Shown one piece after another: positions 55,571 through 64,000 of a DNA stretch of 64,000 bases (position 1 is its first letter; the number at the start of each line of letters is the position of its first letter). This stretch comes from Gnetum montanum (taxonomy: Eukaryota > Streptophyta > Gnetopsida > Gnetales > Gnetaceae). Under the pieces are notes generated by a model, which was not told the DNA's origin, ran no database searches, and saw nothing but the letters and a program-made list of their open reading frames with translations. The translations under genes were made by a program, and so were the position numbers. The stretch lies in contig MNCI01023346.1 of the NCBI GenBank assembly GCA_015680685.1, positions 276,971-340,970 of the forward strand, read 5' to 3'.

Positions 55571-57550
55571 ATGTCTTCTTCTTTGCACAAAATACTTCAT
55601 CACCTAGAAACAACACTAGAGACAGTCAGCGGCACAACACACATAACCAAAATCTGTCAATTCCTCAACAATTCCGTGTGGTGTATATTCATCACGATGA
55701 GTATATACTTGACTTTACCTTTATTCTCCATCAAGATGAACAAGTACGTTGGAAAGACTTGGAGGGTAACATAGTGTTGCCTCCAAACCGAGCAGTCCCC
55801 AACATGCTCCTTCATGCTCTTGCACGAATAGGCATGTCACAATTGTACGCAGAGTACGTTGCATGTGATTACGACACAAGGGACTACCATCCCACAGAAG
55901 TGCAACATCAATGGGACTTGCAACAGGAGAGTTACCACATATCTTTGAAGGGCAAAGGACCCCATAACGCTCCACCCATCTTAAGCGAAATTGAGGGTGG
56001 TGAACCTATTTCAATAGGTTCTCCAAAAAACGATGTTCCCCCTCCTAATGATGGTGAGGAGGTAGTGTATTAGAACCTTCACTCCACGATTCACAACCCT
56101 GGTTTTGATCTCCACGAATGCCAAGTGTTCAACGAGGGAACACAAACACATGATAAGGGCAAGCATTCTGATCGTCATCACGATCAGGATCAGAACCACC
56201 GAAGAGAAGGTAGGAAACATCATCATGGCGATGGTTCTCCTTCTTCTTCACCTTCATCGTCACATTCACCCTCTCCTTCAGTATCAGGACACAGTCATAA
56301 GGAACCTAACTGTGAGGATAAGGGTAAACAAAGTGAGAAACCTTGATGAGAGAGTCGAGAACAAGGACGAGGGCATTCTAGAGAATCACAGCATGGAAGA
56401 AGGGAGAGTAGGGAACCGCGTAGACATCATAGACGCTATGAATGAAATGACTACGAAGAACCCCTACTTGCAACCTGAAGCATGTTAGACGTCACGGAGG
56501 CTGTAAGAATTCCCACAAGGCACCAAAAAGATAGCAGGATCAAGAGGTTAGACATGAATAATGTCCTATGATTTGAGGGGGGATACAACACTGATCCTCA
56601 GAACCACTTACAAGCATTTCACGATGCATGTGCCTTGAAGAACATTGAGAATGAATGGCAAAAGCTAAAGTTGTTTCCAAGGACACTAATAAAAGAAGCG
56701 GAAATTTGGTACCAGTCCTTAGAATCGGAATCCATTCGAAGATGGAGTACGATGCTAGAACTGTTTAACGATAAGTATCAAATGTACTCCTAGGTGTCCA
56801 ACTTGCGAAAGCAAATCCAAGGATGGAAGCAGGGAACTCATGAACCCTTAGATGCTACCATGGGTCGATATTATACACTGTTACATNNNNNNNNNNNNNN
56901 NNNNNNNNNNNNNNNNNNNNNNNNNNNNNNNNNNNNNNNNNNNNNNNNNNNNNNNNNNNNNNNNNNNNNNNNNNNNNNNNNNNNNNNNNNNNNNNNNNNN
57001 NNNNNNNNNNNNNNNNNNNNNNNNNNNNNNNNNNNNNNNNNNNNNNNNNNNNNNNNNNNNNNNNNNNNNNNNNNNNNNNNNNNNNNNNNNNNNNNNNNNN
57101 NNNNNNNNNNNNNNNNNNNNNNNNNNNNNNNNNNNNNNNNNNNNNNNNNNNNNNNNNNNNNNNNNNNNNNNNNNNNNNNNNNNNNNNNNNNNNNNNNNNN
57201 NNNNNNNNNNNNNNNNNNNNNNNNNNNNNNNNNNNNNNNNNNNNNNNNNNNNNNNNNNNNNNNNACGTAACAAAGGTAAGGGTAAAATGGCCATCACTGA
57301 AGAGGTTGTGGATTTTGATATGGACAATGATGATGGATGTCAGATATGCCAGTATGACCATCCTAAGGGATGTTGCCCAGTAATCTCACATTTGCAAGAG
57401 TCTGGGGTGTATGCACCTAACCCACAACTTAACAAACGACAAGCACCCCGACGGTTACCTTATTCGCAAGGTAACCAGAGGCAATTCCACCAACTATTAA
57501 CATATTATCCAAGTGGAACTCCACCACAATCTATTGAGCAACACCAGTAG
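55571..57550 (+). pseudogene. gag of element D
   Basis: Starts at ATG 55571 (frame change by about 55680). The N-terminal extension 55678-56073 reads HHDEYILDFTFILHQDEQVR and GNIVLPPNRAVPNMLLHAL. Then come a His/Arg/Lys-rich region with a SPSSSPSSS run, capsid pieces (56560-56790, 56794-56886), the N gap, and the knuckle CQICQYDHPKGCC at 57338-57376 followed by HLQESGVYAPNP. Stops and frameshifts are fewer than in A-C. Confidence 0.8.
56887..57264. other. Assembly gap (378 N) within element D gag
   Basis: Hides the second capsid segment, the part that in element C lies at about 39480-39950. Confidence 0.9.
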
Positions 57551-57574
57551 TGGCAATACCCACAGTCATGGGGG

Positions 57575-58802
57575 ATGCCACCGCCACGACAACAATACCC
57601 TTATCGACAACCAGATCCATATGGCTACTACGTGCAGCAACCAATCTCTCCACGTGACTCTGTTGGTCACGTGACACCACAATGTCACTACCAAGCTCAG
57701 GAGTATTATAGGACTCCTTCTCCTAGGAGAGACAACCCACAGACATACCATCCTCCAAATCCATCTGCAACTCTCACACCGATAGCTCCATTACCACCCG
57801 CTCTAGCAATGCAAGGGGAACTTCCCACTCAATTGCAGCAACGCAATGCTACGAGAGATGTAATCCCTCAGCCCACTACTAGTTCTGACAATCGTACAAA
57901 GAGAAGACCTTTATTCAAAACCAACAATCCAACCAAGCTCTCACAACCACAAGCGATTGAGCCTCTGAACGCTTCTCCATCAAATAAGGCTTCAGAGCTC
58001 CCTTCAAACCAAAAACAGAGCTCAACGCACATGGTTATGTTAACACATACCATCACTAACTGGATTAAGGAGGGCCACCTTCCCAAGAAATTCTCTTATC
58101 CTGGAAGTCCTTTAATTTATCTCCAAGTCGCTAGGAATGAACCATGAAAAGCTCTTCTGGACTTAGGTTCCAGAGTCAACTTAATATCACAAGAGATGTA
58201 TAAAGCCTAGAACCTAACTCCACTAAAGAAGAGCAATATTCGCTTAGAGCTGGCTGACCAGTCCACCACTATTCCCTTGGGACTAGTGGAGGACATTGTT
58301 ACCACTCTGTGTGGTTGGTCATACCCAGTTGATTTCCTAGTGATACAAGTAAACAATGACAAAGGGGACTTCCCAATAATAATGGGAAGGGCATGGCTAA
58401 GTACCATAAACGCATGCCTAGGAATCTGTGATCTTTCCCTGGAAATATCTAAGGAAAAAAATTTTGGGAAGATCGAGAGGAAGAAAGTTCCATGCATCAC
58501 ATACAGTGATACAGGGTGTGATTGCGTACAAGAATGTTTAGCATTGCCTCCATGCAACCGGTGTGCCCAAGAAATTAACATACAAAAATGCCTGTATGTA
58601 GCAACCACACAACAAGAAGATACCCAGTGGTTGATAGCTAATCAAGAGAGCAACTCACCAACATGCATGGAACTAACTGGGGGACCAACTTGCACCCATG
58701 TAGAAGGCATAGATGCATTGGAGCAAGAGTGTCGCCAACTTCCACAACTTAACCTAAAAACATCAATTAGGGAAAGTTGGAAACTCCTAAGAAATTCAAA
58801 CA
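57575..58802 (+). pseudogene. Gag tail, protease and linker domain of element D
   Basis: 57575-58147 is the Pro/Gln-rich tail and pre-protease part. Protease reads ALLDLGSRVNLISQEM near 58150-58200, with the active-site D-L-G kept but the following residues changed. The frame at 58277-58802 carries FPIIMGRAWL, then the Cys-rich linker PCITYSDTGCDC, LPPCNRCAQEINIQKCLYVA, WLIANQESNSPTCME and GIDALEQ. This is the clearest copy of the linker domain in the window. Confidence 0.82.
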
Positions 58803-58969
58803 AATGCTTTGATAGGAGAATACTAGTCAATGAGCAACAAACCAAACCTTATCATGAATCTAGAACGATCAATGCACATAGTACATCGGAGATTGGACAA
58901 CCTCGCTCATTATTTTGGATCTCCCCCTTTCAATTTAGTCATGGGGGAGATGGCCACCTATGCTAATCA
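58803..58969 (+). pseudogene. C-terminal pol tail fused after the linker in element D
   Basis: RILVNEQQTKPYHESR corresponds to KLLVNVQQIKPFHELR at the very end of the element C polyprotein, yet here it follows the linker domain within about ten codons. Everything from reverse transcriptase through the integrase core is absent, about 2.5 kb relative to C. Confidence 0.85.
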
Positions 58970-60785
58970 ATCAAGGCCCTCAGTTTCTTTTTAAGTTTTT
59001 GTTCTACATATTTTTGTTTTGCAAATTTCTTTAACTTTCTTGTTTTTGTTTTGCAACATCGTTCATACTTTTTCATTTAGTTGTGTGTTTATTTATTTTG
59101 TTAATTTTTTCACCTAATAAGTGCTCCTGAGGACGGTATGAACTGTATTCCATTGATTGCTAATGTTTAGTTTTTACCTTTGAGGTATAATGTTGATACT
59201 AAGGTATGGTTCTTTTTGATATAATAGGCAATGAGTCCACTTCATTCATACATCCATAAGTTTCTATGGTCTCTCTTGGCTTGGAACTGTACAGTCCCTT
59301 TCCCTAAATAATAAGAACTATTAACGAATTGTTGATTGGGAATTTCTGAAACTAAGGAAGGACTCAAGGATTGAAAAGGGTGTGACTTCAAGGGGATTTG
59401 ATGCATTTGTGCTGGCCATTCTCTTGGTTGCTTGGATGTTTTCTTCTTGAGTTTTCCTAACCATTTCGACATTGGTCCATTATCGGGAAGCTGAGGTAAT
59501 AAAAATAATAAAGTCTTTGCATGGTGTGGTTCTCACGCAAAAAAAAAAAAAATAAAGTGAGAATTCAAAGCACACCCCTTAGATGAAATAATCATCTGGG
59601 CTACAAGCACTGGTTATGGAACTAAACAAACATGTTCCCTCTAACTAAGGCCCCTTCTCGCTTCCTACTTTTCCCTTTTTTGTTTCGTTAGAATGGTGGT
59701 GATTGTTTGGCGGAAGCATCCTTGTTACTCTAGGTGGATGGATTGGCTGAATGTATTAATGCGAAGTCACTGGATGTGGTTTGTTTGAGGTTGGATTTGG
59801 AATGAAATCTACTAAGTCACATTAACCATTAACACACAAGGGGCTGTACACCACCTTGTTCTTGAGACTCCATTCCATTCTCTTCTTCCATCCTTCTTTC
59901 CCCATTTTGCACCTCATTGTCGGTTGTATCAATAGTCCATATGTTGGTTGATGCATTGTTTTCTTTTTGGTAAACTCTTATGGTTAAGACTTTAACCCTT
60001 GCTTCCAAATGACATTTCTAGAGCCTACGGACTCTTTGAATGTGGGATTGTCAGGGCATGTGCCTGCTTTGGGGAGGACCCACCAGCATTCCTATTTAGT
60101 ACATCAGTTAATTTCTTTCCCTTAAACATTCCTGTGATCACCATTTATTTGTTTGTTCATTTCCATCCCTAACATCAATTTTATTGGCGTAGCCGTTGTT
60201 TCTTTTTCTCCATCTTTCTTATTCTTTCTCTTTTTCCATTCTCTCGCTACCAGAGTTTCGCTCTTAGTCATGGGGGTCCTGGTCCAATTTTTTTAATTTT
60301 CTCCTAACCCCTACACCTTGGGTAGTCACCAGTATTATATCTCCAGAACCCACATTTGCCATATCACAAATCAGCTAATGGACCTTACACTAAAGCAAGG
60401 TATCAATTGCATTGTGATTCATTTACCCTTGCTAATATAAGACTATGTTGTGTGTGCAGATGATAATCATACACCAATGGATTGGATCTAGAAGAAACAC
60501 TTAGGATGGATTGGTGTTGGAGCAGTTATGCAAGGAACAAGATCGATGGCGCAGTTATGGAGGGATAACGGAAGGTGCAATATTGGCATTGGTAGCAGCA
60601 GACTACTTTTTTTTTCTCTCTCTCTCTCTTCTCTCTCAACTACCAAATAAGGTTGAATGTCAAATGTATATAGTGTTCACTCTTGTTGTCATGAACACTA
60701 ATTTTGTCATGTATTGTAATGATGATCCGTTCACATGTAACTGTTGGCACATTTTCAGCCACTACATGGAGCAGGAGTTTCAATT
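58970..60785 (+). other. 3' noncoding region of element D (left part)
   Basis: Carries the same ordered blocks as C: T-rich start, hairpin at 59523-59576, 19-mer at 60065-60083, TCGCTCTTAGTCATGGGGG near 60258. It breaks off at GTTTCAATTTAC, where the alignment with C resumes only at 63760. Confidence 0.75.
59523..59576 (+). other. Conserved hairpin, copy in element D
   Basis: Outer arms GGTGTG/CACACC, inner arms TTCTCAC/GTGAGAA, A-rich loop. Confidence 0.68.
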
Positions 60786-61255
60786 TACTTAAGAAGAATA
60801 AAAATGAAATGGGTGCTGGAATTCGGATAAGTTTCATGGAGATAAAACACATATTTAATTTAACCCTACATTAGGCAAAGAATGTAATATCTCAGCATAT
60901 TACATTTAACCAAACTTAGACTGGTTCAGTAACGGTGGTAGACATAGAACATACAGGGCCTGGTCACATAAATATATCAAGCATGAAATGATGTTGGTCC
61001 TGCTTTTATAGAAGCCAAGAACAGGGAAAATGGGTTCTGTGTTAAGAAGAAACAGTTACTGAATACTTGCAGAAACAGGGTTAAACGCAAAAAAGAAAAA
61101 TGCAGTATCAATGGCAACAAAAACGCAGTGATGCTTGCTGCTAAAATTTACTAAGAAAACGCCAGAATTCACTCCATATTCTATTTGGAATTTTGCCAAA
61201 CACTTGCCACGGAGGGTTTCTTTGTTCTGTTTCCACAGTAAGCTTAATTTCCTGG

Positions 61256-61760
61256 CCAAAGACTACAGAAAATGAATGAAGAGCAGGGTCAGAACGCAGC
61301 CGGTTGCTACGCCTACACCTTTGCCTGCAACTTCGGACAGTTCCAAGCAAAAACTGCAAAACAAAAATACGAATGCACCGAACTTGGACACTGTCCACGA
61401 ATAGGGGCAAGACACCATTGCCGAGGGTTCACAAATTCAAGTCATTTTACCGTTAATATAACTGATACCGAGCTCTGCGAAAAAGCTATTCCAACTGCAA
61501 TCGTGTTTGTGGAGAGTTCAATAGATGACACACAGCCATGGCGGACGCGGAAGACATGGAGATGGCGACAGCAAAGCAGCTGCAGGGTTTCGACGACGTC
61601 AGTAACAAACCAACGGTGGCAATCGCGACCTTTGGGCCAATCCGATGCAGAGCGGTGGCAGAGAAATAACGGACGGAGCAGTTCGGTGGAGAAGCAACAC
61701 AAATCGTGGGAGGGAGCTGTGCATAGAAGGAGCATCAAGCGCGGTTAACCGCGTTAGAAA
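61256..61760 (+). other. CpG-rich patch with an unrecognised 158-codon open frame
   Basis: The frame 61272-61748 is open on the plus strand, but its product (starting MNEEQGQNAAGCYAYTFACN) resembles no family I know. In another frame an ATG at 61538 starts MADAEDMEMATAKQLQGF and closes after 43 codons; it looks like a typical plant N-terminus but stays short. The composition (frequent CpG) contrasts with everything around it, as expected for a captured host-gene segment or promoter region. Confidence 0.3.
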
Positions 61761-61983
61761 ACCTTACATTTGAAATATATTTATCCTCCCATAAAGCTAA
61801 CGTATTTGCAGTCCCGTGAAGTGTTTTTTAAAAAAAATGAAATGATGATGAATGAAACGTAGCCTCAAGGATAATTATTGAATATAAATGTTGATATTTA
61901 CCTACATATTTAAATTATATTCAAAAAAACCAAAATCTTGAGGATATGTATGATGTAAACACTTATCAGTTGCAGATTTTAAT

Positions 61984-63700
61984 TGTTGTAACTTTCTCCT
62001 AGCTTATTGAGAAAGTAATCTTCTAATTGGTTAGTCAGGTTACTTGAGAGAAAAGTTAGGGGAGATATTTTTGGAGATACTTTTGAATATTTGGAAATTG
62101 CAACTTCCCTATATATCATTTAGAAGACTTAATATCTCATTTGGAAGAAGCAAAATCAAAGGGATAAATATGTATGGAGTACTATAGCTTGTATTCATAT
62201 ATATATATTTTTTTGAGATTGCCAAGGCCACTTTGTCAACTACCTTATCTCTTTTGTGGTGGCAACCACCCAAGATATTGTTGTAACTTACCTAACTTGT
62301 TGGGCAAGTAACCTCCTAACTTGTTGGGCAAGAAATTTTCTAATTGGTTAGTCAAGTTACTTGAGAGAAAAGTTAGGAGAGATATTTTTGAGATATTTGT
62401 GGGATATTTTTAAAAATGTAACTTCCCTACCTACCTTGAAATCCTATAAAAAGGCTTAAAGGGGGGATTGAAGGAAGAACATGGGATAAGGACTTCTCAC
62501 ATCACACTTGGGGTCTCATACATCACATTTTGAAGGCTACTAGTTAGCACTTGGGCTCTTGGAGACACTTTGAGTCTTGGGAGAAGAGCATTTGTAAAGA
62601 AGAAAGCGTGAACGATTGCTTGCAAGATGGCTTGCTAGAATAAAGATTTCAGCCTCTTTGTCATGGTCCTGTGAGTTATGCATTTCATTTTTTGTTTTGT
62701 TTAAATTGTTTAGCTAGTGGTTTAGATAGTATCATCCTTGGCAAGTAATTTTGGGATTTTTAGATTGCTCTTACTGTTCTTGTTGCCCGATAGAAATTTC
62801 TATTAAAATTTTGCCATAGAAGCGCTTGTGTTTAAAAGCCTTAAGAGCATTTTAGTAGTAAATTTCATTATTGTGCAACGTGTGGGAACTGCTATTGGGA
62901 TTGTTGTAAGAGAGCCTCTGTTTGTAGTCACGCCGTTGAACAATTCAGTAGTCGAGAGGGTTCAGAAAATCTTTGGTATTTTGATGGGACCAGAATAGCT
63001 TCTTTTTATCTTTAAAGTGAATTCCCGTGGTATTTCAATCAGAAATTGTCAAGTCTTTTAAAGGTTCTGTTTGAATGCAATCGTTGACATCTATTATCTA
63101 GTCAAAATGGAGTCTCGTACGTGGTAGTTTACGCAGCAATTTTTGGTAGCATAATAGGATTGTCTTGAAGATATTGCTTGTTTGAGCCTTGGAAGTTTGA
63201 ACAATTCGTAGATATTGAATTTGGGATAGCTTTATTGCGAAGTGTTTACTCGTGTCATTTTACCTTGTTTAAATATTTGAGGTCTACACAAATCTACTTT
63301 CTTTTCTTTTCTGTTTATTTCCATTGAATCTTGCTCTATTTCTAGTTTTCTTGTGGAACTACCTCTTTCTCTGGGGAAAATTAGGAGTAGATTTGCGGAG
63401 TTGTGCTCAAATGTTTTTGCAAAATTTTACTTGTTACAAGCAGGTATTATAAGGACCGCGTAGACTAGGCAGTTGAACAAAATAGGAAACTTTCAACAAT
63501 TCACAGTACTTGACAAAGTTGGCTGAATCTCTTAAAGTAAGTCATTTGTAGTTTACACACACGCAATCGTTACATTTCTCACAACCGCACGTCGCAACAG
63601 CACACACACATACTCACATTAACTATTGAGTTTATTTGGAGGTATTTGGGCCTTGGTGTTGCCAGAGACCAGCAGACACCTAAATCCTATTCGAGGACAC
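61984..63700 (+). repeat. LTR-like sequence with a duplicated start
   Basis: TGTTGTAACTT occurs at 61984 and 62279, and the following ~130 bases (including TCTAATTGGTTAGTCA and TTACTTGAGAGAAAAGTTAG) are repeated. After the second copy come a TATA-like box (CCTATAAAAAGG, about 62443-62454) and an AATAAAG signal near 62638. The right end is unclear; TTGGTGTTGCCAGAGACC near 63654 might be an LTR-exit/primer site but is not a standard one. Confidence 0.45.
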
Positions 63701-63757
63701 TCGTTGGCGGTCGCGTCCCAAACGGTCGCCAACAGTAACCCCATTCACCATTAGTGT

Positions 63758-63836
63758 CATTCAAGTCAATAATCCCATACCTTCCCAATATTTTATAAGG
63801 AACTCGAGGATGAGTTTTCATTCAATCATAGGGGTA
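63758..63836 (+). other. 3' noncoding region of element D (right part) with polypurine tract
   Basis: Resumes the C-like block CCCATACCTTCCCAATATTTT and ends with the purine tract TAGGGGTA just before the 3' LTR start TGAT at 63837. Confidence 0.8.
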
Positions 63837-64000
63837 TGATATGGCACGATATTGCGTCCACCCCTGCAATATCGCGTACGCGATATCGCAGCCCGTCGAA
63901 ATGTCTATAAATAAGAGGCGACTTTCCCTATTTTAGGCATCTATATTTAGGCCCTTAGCCAAACTATAGTAGTTTTACCATTCCAGAGTTAGAATAATTT
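63837..64000 (+). repeat. 3' LTR of element D, first 164 bases
   Basis: TGATATGGCACGATATTGCG..., with GCGATATCGC-type palindromes and the TATA-like CTATAAATAA near 63905. It matches 54638-54800 and is cut by the window edge. Confidence 0.85.

Larger units (their letters stand above)
60786..63757. mobile_element. Roughly 3-kb insert in the 3' region of element D, type unknown
   Basis: Defined by the break in alignment with element C: left at about 60785 and right at about 63758. Contents differ sharply along its length: AT-rich to 61150, a CpG-rich patch 61160-61760, AT-rich to 61980, then an LTR-like region. Boundaries are accurate to perhaps 15 bases, and no target duplication or terminal repeat was recognised, so it may be a composite. 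Confidence 0.6.
54638..64000 (+). mobile_element. Element D: Athila-like Ty3/gypsy retrotransposon, pol deleted, runs off the window
   Basis: 5' LTR 54638-55425, intact tRNA-Asp-type primer site, gag, protease and linker domain, then a direct jump to the C-terminal pol tail (about 58803-58970), a 3' noncoding region with a foreign insert (about 60786-63757), the purine tract TAGGGGTA and the first 164 bases of the 3' LTR (63837 onward). The target duplication cannot be seen because the right flank is outside the window. The missing reverse transcriptase, RNase H and integrase make it non-autonomous. Confidence 0.9.

Noticed and set aside
56852-57550. Open frames of 150-230 codons spanning N runs (also around 42212-42746)
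   Set aside because: Mostly unknown residues; their openness is created by the gaps.

Overview
This is nuclear DNA of a land plant with a large, retrotransposon-rich genome. Three host genes are recognisable: the 3' half of an alpha-carbonic anhydrase, a chloroplast-type RsmH/MraW rRNA methyltransferase (CMAL-like), and a group-D MAP kinase kinase (MKK7/8/9/10-like). The multi-kilobase introns, one holding a whole Ty1/copia element, suggest a gymnosperm or a similarly bloated genome, but nothing in the window fixes the species. Most of the rest is layered LTR retrotransposons and a LINE.

Layout. 1-2.1 kb: unassigned DNA and the 3' end of an LTR element. 2.4-2.9 kb: last three exons of the alpha-carbonic anhydrase (+). 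3.9-10.4 kb: Athila-like Ty3/gypsy element A (+), with both LTRs and a near-perfect target duplication but no reverse transcriptase. 11.6-25.7 kb: the CMAL-like gene (-), five exons, about 429 codons; intron 3 holds a Tork-like Ty1/copia element (13.2-18.7 kb) and intron 1 a decayed antisense copia gag-protease. 26.7-47.4 kb: one minus-strand L1-type LINE broken by a solo LTR (26958-27738, duplication ACAAG), Athila-like element B (29276-37032, -, duplication ATTAT) and Athila-like element C (37054-46690, +, duplication ACCAT). 48.9-50.1 kb: GC-rich two-exon MAP kinase kinase (-). 53.4-64 kb: an LTR interrupted by another LTR, which is interrupted by Athila-like element D (+). D has lost its pol region, carries a roughly 3-kb foreign insert, and runs off the window.

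The four gypsy elements (A-D) form one lineage. They share a tRNA-Asp-type primer site, a gag zinc knuckle with unusual spacing (CX2CX3HX4C), and a conserved domain between protease and reverse transcriptase. A, C and D also share a long 3' noncoding region with a hairpin whose stem shows compensatory changes. C is the only copy with a mostly readable pol. No dedicated defence system, gene cluster or CRISPR array is present.

Assembly caveats: two long N runs (42289-42703, 56887-57264) and five single-N joins (1134, 13612, 15591, 15864, 46534). Two single-N joins are flanked by exact 75-bp overlaps and are assembly artefacts; at least two others hide several hundred bases.
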